DNA of 64,000 nucleotides from Gloeocapsa sp. PCC 7428 (GCF_000317555.1 NC_019745.1:5150001-5214000), one strand, 5' to 3'; positions 1-8,107 are shown, counted from the first letter of the stretch. Notes: a model not told the origin generated them from the sequence alone. A program made the numbers and translations.

Positions 1-323
1 TGATGGTGTTCAATTCGCGCCTGCAACAACTGCATGAAACAGTTCATGGTTTAGTTTCCGAACGCGCGATCGTGCGCTTAGCAAGATTAATTCATTATTC
101 TGCGATAGAATACGGCACCAAAAATACTAAAGATGGCGAGTATTTACACGTCAAGTTACCTTACTATCGCATTGCGCGGAGTATTGGCATTACTTATGAA
201 GAATGCGTAAGATTAATTAAAAGTCTTAACTGCCTTGCTTATTATCGAGGTGGAAAGATCGCGATTTCGGATATGGAGAAATTGGAAGCGATCGCGCGTG
301 GAGAATTAGAAAGGACCGAGTAA
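1..323 (+). CDS. Crp/Fnr-family transcriptional regulator, C-terminal part (5' end outside window)
   Basis: This is the last ~106 residues of a DNA-binding regulator. The visible part matches the helix-turn-helix end of Crp/Fnr proteins: a helical linker with a SERAIVRLARL stretch (about residues 18-28 of the visible part), then a winged HTH region with YYRIARSIGITYEECVRL, where serine/isoleucine and valine/arginine occupy recognition-helix positions. The frame is open to the left edge, so the cNMP-like sensory domain lies upstream. Its closeness to a nitric oxide reductase cluster fits an NO or oxygen-responsive Crp/Fnr member, but the effector cannot be read from this fragment. Family assignment is moderately firm; the ligand is inference. 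Confidence 0.7.
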   Translation, partial: MVFNSRLQQLHETVHGLVSERAIVRLARLIHYSAIEYGTKNTKDGEYLHVKLPYYRIARSIGITYEECVRLIKSLNCLAYYRGGKIAISDMEKLEAIARGELERTE

Positions 324-355
324 ATTTACCCTACTTCTGCAATATTGAAATTAAA

Positions 356-637
356 TTATACATCTGAATGACGATCAAAACTATGGTTTGTAGGATAAAC
401 GCTATGCTTTTGCCTATACAGAACCATCAATTCTAGAGCTTCTTTAACGCCTTTTTCTAGTGCTGACAACCTTTGATCGACATTATCTAGCCTTTCATGG
501 CAAGACATCATGCCCAAATAAGACCTAAGGGCGCTAATCACGATTTCTGATTTAGACTGCCCTGTTTCTTTCATCCTGGCAAGAATCGCCTGTTCTAACT
601 CAGGAGGAATCCTAACACCAAGGAAGGGATTTGCCAT
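356..637 (-). CDS. Ribbon-helix-helix (CopG-like) small protein
   Basis: This 93-residue protein begins with a short beta strand (FLGVRIPPELEQAI) followed by two helices, including TGQSKSEIVISALRSYLG. That is the classical ribbon-helix-helix DNA-binding pattern: strand, helix A, SxSE/V turn, helix B. The second half (about 45-75) is a predicted coiled coil (LDNVDQRLSALEKGVKEALE) that could mediate dimerisation or partner contact. Such proteins are often antitoxins or small repressors, but no toxin gene is adjacent, so a toxin-antitoxin role is not supported. It converges on the Crp/Fnr tail with a 32-bp gap. Confidence 0.6.
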   Translation of the reverse strand: MANPFLGVRIPPELEQAILARMKETGQSKSEIVISALRSYLGMMSCHERLDNVDQRLSALEKGVKEALELMVLYRQKHSVYPTNHSFDRHSDV

Positions 638-1026
638 GTCAGTCTTCTGAGTGTAAGCTTTGACCTTTGATGATAACAGTTCGCCAGTGAGTCACAGAAG
701 TTGTAACAATGAATTATAAGAGCTTGAAGTAGTCACTCACGCTTGTGTAACATTGTGATATCTCAACTGCTAAATCGCTATCTTACCAAAGCCCTATCCT
801 GTATGAACATACGCATCGAGCTAAAAAAACATTTCTTGGAAACAGCTTTGCTGCGGCTAAGCCCACCGTTTTATGAAAACATTTGTTATCATTTGTTATC
901 AAGACCGTAATAACTCATCTCAAAACGCTTCAGGTTCAAAACGCGAGGCAATCTTAATGATGGGTCAATTTAGCCATAACAAGAATTGCTAGCGAGTTGC
1001 TGAACACAAGCAAGGAGTACTCGATA
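638..1026. other. Intergenic region upstream of the RpaB-like gene, with a tandem 10-bp repeat
   Basis: About 390 bp without a credible gene. It holds an exact tandem duplication of ATTTGTTATC at 881-890 and 891-900, about 125 bp before the response-regulator start. This could be a binding site for a dimeric regulator, possibly autoregulation, since RpaB-type proteins bind two direct hexamers. The known HLR1 consensus (TTACA-type hexamers) is not matched exactly. Confidence 0.4.
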
Positions 1027-1755
1027 GTGGCGAGCGATAAGAAGAAAATTTTGGTGGTAGACGATGAAGCAATGATCCGTCGCATTCTCACCACAAGGCT
1101 TTCTATGGTGGGGTACAAAGTTGTAGCAGCTGCTGACGGAAAAGAAGCTTTAGAGGTCTTCATAGCCGAAGACCCCGATCTCGTAGTCTTAGATGTAATG
1201 CTACCAAAGCTGGATGGATATGGTGTTTGTCAAGAAATTCGCGAGACTTCTGATATTCCGATTATTATGCTAACTGCCTTGGGTGACGTTGCAGATCGCA
1301 TTACGGGGCTGAAGCTAGGTGCGGATGACTATCTTGTCAAGCCTTTTTCTCCTAAGGAATTGGAAGTCAGAATTGAAGCAATTTTACGCCGAGTCGATCG
1401 CGCTAACGTATCCGGTTCGGGAGTCGTATGCGCAGGTAGGTTGCAAATTGATTTTAATAAGCGACAAGTCACGCTTAGTGAAGAGCGAATTCGGTTAACT
1501 AATTTAGAATTTAACTTACTAAAACTGCTGGTTCTGCGTGCTGGAGAAGTCATATCTCGTGCTGAAATATTGCAACAGATTTGGGGCTATGGTCCGCGCC
1601 AGCAAGCCGATGTCCGAGTTGTTGATGTTCACATCTCGCGGCTACGAGTCAAGCTGAAAGAAGACCCCAAAAACCCAGAATTTATTCATACAGACCGAGG
1701 TACGGGCTATTTTTTTCAGAAGGTAACTGAAATCCCACAAGTTCTAGGTGCATAG
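1027..1755 (+). CDS. rpaB: OmpR-type response regulator, RpaB/Ycf27-like
   Basis: Two-component DNA-binding regulator of 242 residues. The receiver domain (about 7-120) shows acidic pair D12/D13, phospho-acceptor D56 in VVLDVML, the conserved T/K region (MLTALGDVADRITG and VKPFSPKE), and a C-terminal OmpR winged helix (about 140-235) with NLEFNLLKLL and VVDVHISRLRVKL. The close match of the receiver to RpaB (GYGVCQE, ADRITGLKLGADDY) supports assignment to the cyanobacterial RpaB/Ycf27 group, which controls high-light and redox genes. The GTG at 1027 is chosen because AAGGAG at 1012-1017 precedes it by 9 nt; the TTG at 997 has no site. It could be an RpaB paralogue rather than the essential copy. 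Confidence 0.75.
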   Translation: MASDKKKILVVDDEAMIRRILTTRLSMVGYKVVAAADGKEALEVFIAEDPDLVVLDVMLPKLDGYGVCQEIRETSDIPIIMLTALGDVADRITGLKLGADDYLVKPFSPKELEVRIEAILRRVDRANVSGSGVVCAGRLQIDFNKRQVTLSEERIRLTNLEFNLLKLLVLRAGEVISRAEILQQIWGYGPRQQADVRVVDVHISRLRVKLKEDPKNPEFIHTDRGTGYFFQKVTEIPQVLGA

Positions 1756-1796
1756 AATGCAATTAATGTCAAGATAAAGTAGCGATCGCCCTGACA

Positions 1797-1827
1797 CAAA
1801 AAAATCTCCAAGTTTGCTCTTGGAGAC
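1797..1827 (-). terminator. Rho-independent terminator of the nitric oxide reductase gene
   Basis: An 8-bp perfect stem (TCTCCAAG at 1806-1813 with CTTGGAGA at 1820-1827, 6-nt loop) is followed, in the minus direction, by a run of eight T (eight A on the plus strand ending at 1805). It lies 22 bp after the norB stop codon and between two convergent genes, so it may also weakly stop rpaB transcription. Confidence 0.75.
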
Positions 1828-1848
1828 TAAAAATTATTTAACAAGGAA

Positions 1849-4152
1849 TTAACGTTCAGTAGGCTTTAATTCTGCAATGGTGGTTTGTACCGGAAAGCGG
1901 AAAACCGCGAATATTGCTCTTACAGTAAATGCAAACATTGCCAGTGTACCAACCGCAAAAATAATATCCCCTGGAATTCGTAGCCACACCGTCCATCGCA
2001 TCCAAGGGCTGGTAATGACTTCTGCACTCCGTGCAAACCAAGTACCATGATTTACTGACTCGACGAGTTGATAAAAACCATTGGGAATTAAACCAAAAAC
2101 CAACATCACGACCAAACCACCATTAATTGCCCAAAACGCAAAACGCAGTAACTTTTCATTCCAAGCATCTTCAGGTACAAATTCGCGAAAAGCAAATAGC
2201 ATGAGTGCCAAAGCAAGACAACCGTAAACCCCAAACAAAGCAGAATGGGCATGAATTGGCGTCGTATTTAAACCTTGCGAATAGTAAAGAATAATCGGGG
2301 GATTAATCAAAAAACCAAACACACCCGCACCAACTAAATTCCAAAAACAAGTAGCGATGAAAAAGCGTAAAGGCCAACGATAAAATCCTTCAGCTTCCTG
2401 CGACAGTTTTAGTGTTTTTAACACCTCAAAACCTATTAGAGATAATGGAACAACTTCTAATGCCGAAAATACCGCCCCCATCGCTGCAATAAAAGATGGT
2501 GTACCAGAAAAATACAAGTGATGCAAAGTTCCAATTACGCCGCTACCAAGATATAAAATTGTCGTTAGATAAGTAGCTCTTAGCGCCGAAGAACGCTTCA
2601 AAAAGCCTAATTCACTGCAAAGATACGCAATAACAACTGTAGCAAATACTTCAAAAAAGCCCTCGACCCAGAGGTGAATCACCCACCACCGCCAATATTC
2701 AGCAATACTCAATGGTGTGTGATTAGTATACATCAACCCAACTGAATAAAATAAAGGAATTGTGATCGCACTATAAAGGAAAAAATGACTTAAACCAGTG
2801 GGGTTTTTCTCTTTTTGCAAAGCAGGTTTAAATGCACGATACATCAACCATAACCAAAAGGTCATACCCGCAATGAGCAACACTTGCCAAACTCTTCCTA
2901 ATTCGATGTATTCATAGCCTTGGTGTCCCCACAAAAAACTACTTTTTACATCCAAAACTCCTGTTACTGCTTCCCAAGTACCAATCATCGAACCACCGAC
3001 AATGACAGCGAGTGCGATGAGAAGAATTGTGTTACCCAATGCTTGAAATTTAGGCTCAAAACCACCAAAACGCGGAGCAAAGTATAATCCTGCTGCAAGC
3101 CAACACGTTGCAATCCAAAATATAGCTAATTGCAAGTGCCAAGTGCGAGATGCGGCATAAGGAAGAAATTGATTTAAAGGAATTCCGTAAAATCCTTCTC
3201 CTTCTACAGCATAGTGTGCAGTAAACATTCCCATGAGAATTTGTACCAAAAACAACACCATAGCTACGCCAAAATATAGCGAGGTCACTTTTTGGCTAGG
3301 AGTCGGAATTCGGACTGCGGGGCGTGCTGGTACTGGTTGTACTTCGTCAGATTCTTCTTGCGCTAAATAGACTAATAAAAATATGCCAATTCCGGCAATG
3401 AGTACGACAATTGATACGATTGACCAAATTAAAAATTGTCCTGGTGGTTGATTACCAATTAAGTCATCATGCGGCCAATTGGCGGTATAAGAAAATGGTG
3501 CATTTGGTCGATTCGCTGCCGCAGCCCACGCTGTCCAAGCAAAGAAAGCTGTAACATTATGAATTTGTGTATCGTCTTTAAACCATCCATCAGGAATTGA
3601 GTGAATCGCAGAACCGCGTGCTAAGAGTTTTTGGTAATCTTGAAAGACCTGTTTCAAACCTTGAGTTTGAGCATTTGTGAGAATCAAATCATGTGTTTGT
3701 GGATCGTATCGATTAGTTTTAAAGTGTTCGCTGACTTGTGCTTGTAAGCTAGCGCGTTCTGGTACTGGTAAAGCTTCTAAATCAGCTTGCGAGAACTCAG
3801 GATTTTCGTTGAATAAAACTCCCGCAGTGGCTAAACCCCAGCGGTGAAGAACATCAGCCGTCCAATCGGGTGCTAAATAGCTTCCATGCCCCCAAATACT
3901 ACCGATATGTTGTCCGCCACGCGCTAGATAAATTTCTTGTCCGGCTTGAATTTCTGGTTGGGTTAGTATGATTTCTTGTTGAGGAGAGCGAATTGTTGCT
4001 GGTACGGGTGGAGCATTTTTCCAAATAATTGCCCCAGTTCCTAATAAAACAGAAAAGGCAATGATGCAGATTAAAACTAGCCACACTGGTAAGCTTAATT
4101 GGCGTGTTTTGCGTGGTGTTTTGGAGTGGGAATCTATGAGTGTTGATGCCAT
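1849..4152 (-). CDS. norB: Quinol-dependent nitric oxide reductase (qNOR, NorZ/NorB type)
   Basis: Single-subunit membrane enzyme of 767 residues that reduces 2 NO to N2O using quinol. There is an N-terminal membrane helix (about 20-44), a periplasmic domain without a haem c CxxCH motif (about 50-235), then the 12-helix haem-copper-oxidase-like core. Candidate metal ligands are visible: H339 (WHLQL), H493 and E497 in HLWVEGFFE, H544/H545 in HHLYFSG, and H634/H636 in IHAHSALFG. The length matches qNOR, not cNOR, which needs NorC. In cyanobacteria it serves NO detoxification rather than denitrification, as no nir or nos genes are nearby. A degenerate palindrome at 4230-4241 lies 78 bp upstream. 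Identification is firm. Confidence 0.93.
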   Translation of the reverse strand: MASTLIDSHSKTPRKTRQLSLPVWLVLICIIAFSVLLGTGAIIWKNAPPVPATIRSPQQEIILTQPEIQAGQEIYLARGGQHIGSIWGHGSYLAPDWTADVLHRWGLATAGVLFNENPEFSQADLEALPVPERASLQAQVSEHFKTNRYDPQTHDLILTNAQTQGLKQVFQDYQKLLARGSAIHSIPDGWFKDDTQIHNVTAFFAWTAWAAAANRPNAPFSYTANWPHDDLIGNQPPGQFLIWSIVSIVVLIAGIGIFLLVYLAQEESDEVQPVPARPAVRIPTPSQKVTSLYFGVAMVLFLVQILMGMFTAHYAVEGEGFYGIPLNQFLPYAASRTWHLQLAIFWIATCWLAAGLYFAPRFGGFEPKFQALGNTILLIALAVIVGGSMIGTWEAVTGVLDVKSSFLWGHQGYEYIELGRVWQVLLIAGMTFWLWLMYRAFKPALQKEKNPTGLSHFFLYSAITIPLFYSVGLMYTNHTPLSIAEYWRWWVIHLWVEGFFEVFATVVIAYLCSELGFLKRSSALRATYLTTILYLGSGVIGTLHHLYFSGTPSFIAAMGAVFSALEVVPLSLIGFEVLKTLKLSQEAEGFYRWPLRFFIATCFWNLVGAGVFGFLINPPIILYYSQGLNTTPIHAHSALFGVYGCLALALMLFAFREFVPEDAWNEKLLRFAFWAINGGLVVMLVFGLIPNGFYQLVESVNHGTWFARSAEVITSPWMRWTVWLRIPGDIIFAVGTLAMFAFTVRAIFAVFRFPVQTTIAELKPTER

Positions 4153-4457
4153 AGCGATTAAAAGTGTGTGGATGGGAAGTGATTGAGTTAGTGTTTTGCA
4201 ATGCTAATTCTGTAGGTTCAAGTTTTATATGAGTTTGCTCTGAGGGTTGGGTATTTTTTGATACGAACCACAAAGTACACAAAGAAAATAAGAAAGAGAG
4301 ATTTTTGTGGATAGTGAATTATTGTGATATAAGCGTCATTACCAAGTAGATTTGTTTGACAAAGATCGCATTTGGGTTGTTAGTAGCGATAGATTGTGAA
4401 GTGATTGAAGCGATGGTGTAGTGATAATTTTATACATAGACAGAAATACCATTTCAG
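4153..4457. other. Intergenic region upstream of norB
   Basis: About 305 bp separate norB from the next minus-strand gene. Apart from the degenerate palindrome TGAGTTTGCTCT at 4230-4241 I see no conserved element; short plus-strand reading frames here are antisense to or outside of supported genes. Confidence 0.5.
4230..4241. promoter_or_regulatory. Degenerate copy of the TGAGCTAGCTCA palindrome before norB
   Basis: TGAGTTTGCTCT matches the palindrome found at three other promoters in 9 of 12 positions and sits 78 bp before the norB start. Its mismatches make it a weaker candidate than the perfect copies. Confidence 0.35.
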
Positions 4458-4790
4458 CTACCAACTCAAGGCGGCGCATACAACAGTATCTGTTGATTTT
4501 GATTGGGTATTCCTTAGCCATTCATCAAATTCTGTTAATAAAGTTTCTGGTAAATTTCTTACCATTGCCACGATCGCTCCTACAAGATCATTTTCGGAAA
4601 GTTGTGCAGGTAATTTTGCTTTGAGTTCATTTGAGCGAATGCAGTTGAGGAAGCCACGAATTAAAACTGGTACATCACTTGTAGGAGTGGTGTAAATTAA
4701 AGCTTCGTTATCGGCTAACGAGGTTTGACGAAACTCCTGTAAGTCACCCCAACCTAAGTAACGACACTTAACAAAGTTGTTAGTACTCAT
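4458..4790 (-). CDS. Conserved small protein of unknown function downstream of the TrxR-like gene
   Basis: A 110-residue soluble protein that I do not recognise. The ATG at 4790 is chosen because a longer frame would run back into the flavoprotein gene; the coding sequence then begins only 4 bp after that gene's stop, typical of an operon with translational coupling. The sequence has a central basic/hydrophobic part (VPVLIRGFLNCIRSNELKAKLP) and a C-terminal helix ending in a Trp. It has no Cys pair, signal peptide or membrane segment. Its position suggests a role linked to the flavoprotein or to the same stress response; that is inference. Confidence 0.6.
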   Translation of the reverse strand: MSTNNFVKCRYLGWGDLQEFRQTSLADNEALIYTTPTSDVPVLIRGFLNCIRSNELKAKLPAQLSENDLVGAIVAMVRNLPETLLTEFDEWLRNTQSKSTDTVVCAALSW

Positions 4791-4794
4791 GCTT

Positions 4795-5745
4795 TTAACC
4801 CCAGTCAGGTTTGACGTTCTTGCGTTGCTTGAGATAGCGGTCAATATCCATCGCGGCGATGCAACCATCTCCAGCGGCTACAACTGCTTGTTTAAAAGGC
4901 GTGTTGCGAATGTCTCCGATTGCCCAAACTCCTGGGATGCTCGTTTGCATCATTTCACTAACTTTAACGCCGCCATCTGGTTTGAGTTCAATCTGATTGC
5001 CGAGAAAATCAACGATCGGTTTGGCTCCTTGTAAGTAAACAAAGACTCCTTCGGCGGGAACGTGTTGCGTTTTCTTATCGCTCATCAAGTACAAATCAAC
5101 GCCTGTAACGCCACTGTCGTCGCCTTCAATGGCGGATAAGCGGGCTTTTTTCCAAAGCTTCACTTGAGGCTGAGCGAGGAGTTCTTGCGCGTATTCGTTG
5201 CTTCTGGCAGGATCTTTAGCAGTTACCCAATGCACAGTCGCCGCAAATTTTGTTAACACTTGCGCTTCGGCGATCGCTTCATGACTCATTCCCACAACAA
5301 CAACATCGCAATTACGATAAAATGCAGCATCACACGTTGCACAGTAGCTCACACCTCGACCTAGAAACGCAGTTTCACCAGGTATGGAAGGCGTACGCCC
5401 CATTGCTCCCGTTGCGAGTACCAGCGATCTTCCGATAAAAGTTCCTTCGGGCGTGTAAACTTTTTTCTGAGTATCTTCAGCATCGATGCCAAAAACTTGA
5501 GCCTGTTTATAGTCAGTTCCAAATTCAATCGCCTGCTGACGCATCACGTCGAGTAATTCACTTCCTGTGACTTCACCACGCACCCCTGGATAGTTAGCAA
5601 TTTTGTGCGTAATCGCCAGCGCACCCGCCGAGGGGTTTTTATCCAAAATCACTGTTTTTAACTGATAACGGGAAGTGTAGAGCGCGCAAGTACAACCAGC
5701 AGGACCGCCACCTACAATTACTACGTCATAATCAAAGTTATCCAT
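4795..5745 (-). CDS. Thioredoxin-reductase-like flavoprotein with CATC redox motif
   Basis: Class II pyridine-nucleotide-disulfide oxidoreductase fold, 316 residues. The FAD site GGGPAG is at 12-17, the redox-active disulfide CATC at 135-138, and the C-terminal FAD motif AIGDIRN near 275. The second Rossmann motif is degenerate: where NADPH-dependent enzymes have GGGDSAxEE it reads VGMSHEAIAEA (151-161), and the arginines that bind the NADPH 2'-phosphate (HRRxxxR) are not seen in VHWVTAKDPARSNE. It therefore may use another electron donor, such as ferredoxin or a protein partner, as known for some TrxR-like families. It sits in an operon with the genes at 5801-6259 and 4458-4790. The fold is certain; the donor is inference. 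Confidence 0.85.
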   Translation of the reverse strand: MDNFDYDVVIVGGGPAGCTCALYTSRYQLKTVILDKNPSAGALAITHKIANYPGVRGEVTGSELLDVMRQQAIEFGTDYKQAQVFGIDAEDTQKKVYTPEGTFIGRSLVLATGAMGRTPSIPGETAFLGRGVSYCATCDAAFYRNCDVVVVGMSHEAIAEAQVLTKFAATVHWVTAKDPARSNEYAQELLAQPQVKLWKKARLSAIEGDDSGVTGVDLYLMSDKKTQHVPAEGVFVYLQGAKPIVDFLGNQIELKPDGGVKVSEMMQTSIPGVWAIGDIRNTPFKQAVVAAGDGCIAAMDIDRYLKQRKNVKPDWG

Positions 5746-5800
5746 CGCTATTAACAGTGTGAATTCATCGTATCGAACACTTTTGAGCAGTTACTGTTAA

Positions 5801-6259
5801 TCAAGCAAAAACGAGTTTCGGTTCTGGCGCATGTCCGAGATAGAGATGTGCAGCAGACTTAAGAACAATCTCAGAGTAAAGAATTTTTTGAATCTCTAAG
5901 CTGGGAGAACGCTTGGCGATCGCTCGGTATGCTGTAATCTCACCTTCAAGACTAAAATCAGAATGCGTTTGATAGTGATCGTAGTCATGAACTGCTAGAA
6001 ATGCAAATCCGTAGAAGGGATTCGGGTAGAAATCTGCGCCGTAGGTTTCCATGGATACCCATAAGTGTCCTTTTTCAATGTCTGCGTATAGTTCCTCTAC
6101 TGTGTCATACCGCATATACTCTGAGGCTTGAACCGCAAACGGCAGCGCTCTAAATTGATTCATGATGAAATCAATAAGCTCATTAGTAGTTTCTTCAGAA
6201 ATCTCAGCAGAAGAACTTTCTAAATAAATTTTGGCGAGTTTCTCGGTGTTAGGTGCCAT
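5801..6259 (-). CDS. His-rich protein of unknown function, first gene of the TrxR-like operon
   Basis: A soluble, mostly helical protein of 152 residues that I do not recognise as a named family. The ATG at 6259 is preceded by AGGAGG with 8 nt spacing; an in-frame GTG nine bases earlier overlaps that site and is discarded. The centre holds a histidine/acidic cluster (HDYDHYQTH) followed by EGEITAYR, and the C-terminal part has another E and HLYLGH. This arrangement of H, D and E on helices would suit a metal or haem site. A perfect TGAGCTAGCTCA palindrome lies 91 bp upstream, so it is probably co-regulated with the methyltransferase and osmC. The binding site is an inference from pattern only. 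Confidence 0.7.
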   Translation of the reverse strand: MAPNTEKLAKIYLESSSAEISEETTNELIDFIMNQFRALPFAVQASEYMRYDTVEELYADIEKGHLWVSMETYGADFYPNPFYGFAFLAVHDYDHYQTHSDFSLEGEITAYRAIAKRSPSLEIQKILYSEIVLKSAAHLYLGHAPEPKLVFA

Positions 6260-6315
6260 AAAAGCCACCTCCTACGTCAGGTATCGAGATTGCATTTTGA
6301 GTTGCATCTGTAGTA

Positions 6316-6321
6316 TCTCTA
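6316..6321 (-). promoter_or_regulatory. Candidate -10 element (TAGAGA) of the 5801-6259 operon
   Basis: TAGAGA on the minus strand lies exactly 28 nt downstream of the palindrome at 6350-6361. The same 28-nt spacing separates the osmC palindrome from TATAAA, and the bases just before both hexamers agree (TTTGTCAGGC and TTTGACAGAC). Confidence 0.5.
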
Positions 6322-6349
6322 GCCTGACAAAAATTCTTAACTACTTTTA

Positions 6350-6361
6350 TGAGCTAGCTCA
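6350..6361. promoter_or_regulatory. Perfect palindrome TGAGCTAGCTCA upstream of the His-rich protein operon
   Basis: A 12-bp perfect inverted repeat in the gap between glbN and the 5801-6259 gene, 91 bp before its start. Identical copies lie before the methyltransferase (8168-8179) and osmC (24481-24492). The symmetry and size are compatible with a Crp/Fnr-type dimer site. Confidence 0.65.
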
Positions 6362-6392
6362 TAGATGCTTTACTTTAACATCACTGTTGTCA

Positions 6393-6755
6393 CTACTTGT
6401 ACAACACAGCCTCTTTTAAAGTTGTGATGCGATCGAGAATTTTATTAATTTCTGCTGGTGGTACATGATGCACCTCTAATGCTTCACTTAGGTGTTTAAC
6501 AATCGCATCAAAGTGCTCTGGTTGCAAATTTAAACCTGCGTGTGCTTTTTCCATCGAGCGTCCTGTGTAAGGAGTAGGACTACCAAGCGCAAATGAGATG
6601 AAAGCAGTCTGGTGACGACGCTGTTTTTCCATATCTGTATGTGCAAAAAAGGAATTAACAGTATCGTCTGCTAAAACACGGGTGTAAAAATCATCTACAA
6701 CCTGTTTAATAGCCTGCTCTCCACCGAGTTTCTCGTACAATGTTGTTGCTTGCAT
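6393..6755 (-). CDS. glbN: Group I truncated haemoglobin
   Basis: A 120-residue 2-over-2 globin. Landmarks of TrHbN proteins are present: the Phe-Tyr pair of helix B (F23, Y24), H48 at the distal position in RRHQTAF, a glycine-rich EF turn, and the proximal H72 in MEKAHAGL. It lacks the C-terminal His that in Synechocystis GlbN can cross-link to haem. Group I truncated haemoglobins bind O2 and NO and can act as NO dioxygenases, matching the neighbouring nitric oxide reductase. It appears to be a single-gene unit: 133 bp separate it from the downstream gene and 191 bp from the upstream one. Confidence 0.92.
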   Translation of the reverse strand: MQATTLYEKLGGEQAIKQVVDDFYTRVLADDTVNSFFAHTDMEKQRRHQTAFISFALGSPTPYTGRSMEKAHAGLNLQPEHFDAIVKHLSEALEVHHVPPAEINKILDRITTLKEAVLYK

Positions 6756-6918
6756 ATTTGTGCCTCAAGTCATCAATAATTGGCTGAAAAACGTAACTTA
6801 ATGGCTAGTAACTGGTAACTGGTAGGTCATTGGTAGCAATTAGCCCTCTTCGCTTAGCTGTTGGCGTTTGTGTGGCTAAATACTAGTTGCCAAGCTGCCA
6901 AAAGCTTTTCAAGTTCCC

Positions 6919-6946
6919 CATTACCCATTACCTATTACCAATTCCC
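6919..6946. repeat. Heptanucleotide tandem repeat abutting the cupin stop codon
   Basis: Four 7-bp units (CATTACC, CATTACC, TATTACC, AATTCCC) end directly at the cupin stop. A related heptamer run (TAACTGG-like) lies at about 6803-6830. These are short tandemly repeated repetitive sequences of the type common in cyanobacterial genomes. Confidence 0.7.
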
Positions 6947-7294
6947 CTAGTTGCTCTGTGTAATCTTTTCAGATAGCGTGAGGAGGAATGCTAGATTCTC
7001 TGTTGCTTTTAGTGCATGAGGTGCATGAGCAGGCATGAACACAAAAATACCTGGTTGTAAAGCGATTTCTTGCCCTTCAAGGTTTAATATTCCTTCACCT
7101 TCAATCACATTAATTGTGGCGTTGTAAGTAGAAGTATGTTCAGATATTTCTGTATTCGCTGCCAGACAAAATAGCGTATATTGACAAGCGTTGTCTTTTA
7201 TTAATACTTTGCTAAGAACTCCAGTATTAGGGTATTCAATTTGTTCTCGCAGTTGGATTTTCGCAGACACACTAGTATTGATGGTAGAAGTCAT
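6947..7294 (-). CDS. Cupin-domain protein
   Basis: A 115-residue single-domain beta-barrel protein. Cupin motif 1 is recognisable around HTSTYNATINVIEGEG, and motif 2 around PGIFVFMPAHAPHALKA. The histidines and the glutamate are positioned for a metal site, though motif 1 is not the full G(X)5HXH pattern. It follows the methyltransferase by 40 bp on the same strand, so the two probably form an operon controlled from the palindrome at 8168-8179. Small cupins of this type are often induced by NO or redox stress, but the substrate cannot be stated. Confidence 0.8.
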   Translation of the reverse strand: MTSTINTSVSAKIQLREQIEYPNTGVLSKVLIKDNACQYTLFCLAANTEISEHTSTYNATINVIEGEGILNLEGQEIALQPGIFVFMPAHAPHALKATENLAFLLTLSEKITQSN

Positions 7295-7333
7295 AATTTC
7301 TACTTAAACATGAGTTGGTGGATTATTTAAAAA

Positions 7334-8107
7334 TTACTGAGCAGTAGCACAGATGAGGATATAACCTAATTCCTCATTGTATTTGTTGAAAACACGCCGC
7401 ATTTCTAAAACTCGTTTACGGATCGGTTCGCGAGTTAGAATATTTCCTAAAATTCGTAGCGTATTAAAAACCCCTTCATCCTGAAACATTTGTCTAAAAT
7501 TTAAGAGACTCATTGCTCCAGTCTGAACTTTTTCGACGTGCAAGCCTGCACTTTCATAGGTATTAATCCAGTTAGCTTCAGAAAGTGGTGTTGCATTAAC
7601 GCGAATAACTTGTGCAAGTTCAGCGCGAATTTGTTCTTCGTTGTCACGCGCTAATAGTTCATGCGAGAGAAACTTACCGCCAGGTTTGAGGCGATCGCGC
7701 ACTCCTTGCAAAATCTTAGCCTTCCCTGGTGGAGATTGCATTGTCAGGATAGCTTCGGCTAAAACATAATCAAACTGTCCTGGTATTGCGTCGAGATGGA
7801 AAATGTCACCCTCGATGATTTCGATTTGATTTTCTAAGTTTGCAGCACGAATATTGTCACGCGCTTGGCGGACACTTTCAGGTTTTTTCTCGACACCGAC
7901 AACTGTGACACCATATCGTTGTGCAAGCGTGATCGCGCTATAGCCAAAACTCGCTGCGAGTTCTAAAACTGTCTCACCTGGTTGAAAATTCGCCCACTGA
8001 AGTAGTTGTTCTGTCGCTATTCTCCCACCAGGACGTAGATATTTTTTACCTGCGGCGGCAAGAACTTCGTGTCCAGGTGCGGTTTGCATGAGGGTAGCCT
8101 TGGTCAT
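7334..8107 (-). CDS. Class I SAM-dependent methyltransferase
   Basis: A 257-residue Rossmann-fold methyltransferase. Motif I is VLELAASFGYSAI, the acidic end of strand 2 is in VGVEKKP, motif II is GDIFHLDAIPGQFDYV, and a later strand is LKPGGKFLSHEL. The C-terminal extension (about 170-255) includes RQMFQDEGVFNTLRIL and is not part of the core fold. The ATG at 8107 is preferred over a TTG at 8140, because GAGAGGG precedes it. A perfect TGAGCTAGCTCA lies 61 bp upstream. The substrate is unknown; linkage with a cupin and the stress cluster suggests a small-molecule or metal detoxification step, which is inference. Confidence 0.82.
   Translation of the reverse strand: MTKATLMQTAPGHEVLAAAGKKYLRPGGRIATEQLLQWANFQPGETVLELAASFGYSAITLAQRYGVTVVGVEKKPESVRQARDNIRAANLENQIEIIEGDIFHLDAIPGQFDYVLAEAILTMQSPPGKAKILQGVRDRLKPGGKFLSHELLARDNEEQIRAELAQVIRVNATPLSEANWINTYESAGLHVEKVQTGAMSLLNFRQMFQDEGVFNTLRILGNILTREPIRKRVLEMRRVFNKYNEELGYILICATAQ

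Noticed and set aside
4405-4695. Plus-strand ORFs opposite the small gene at 4458-4790
   Set aside because: Antisense shadows; the minus-strand frame has better context and start.
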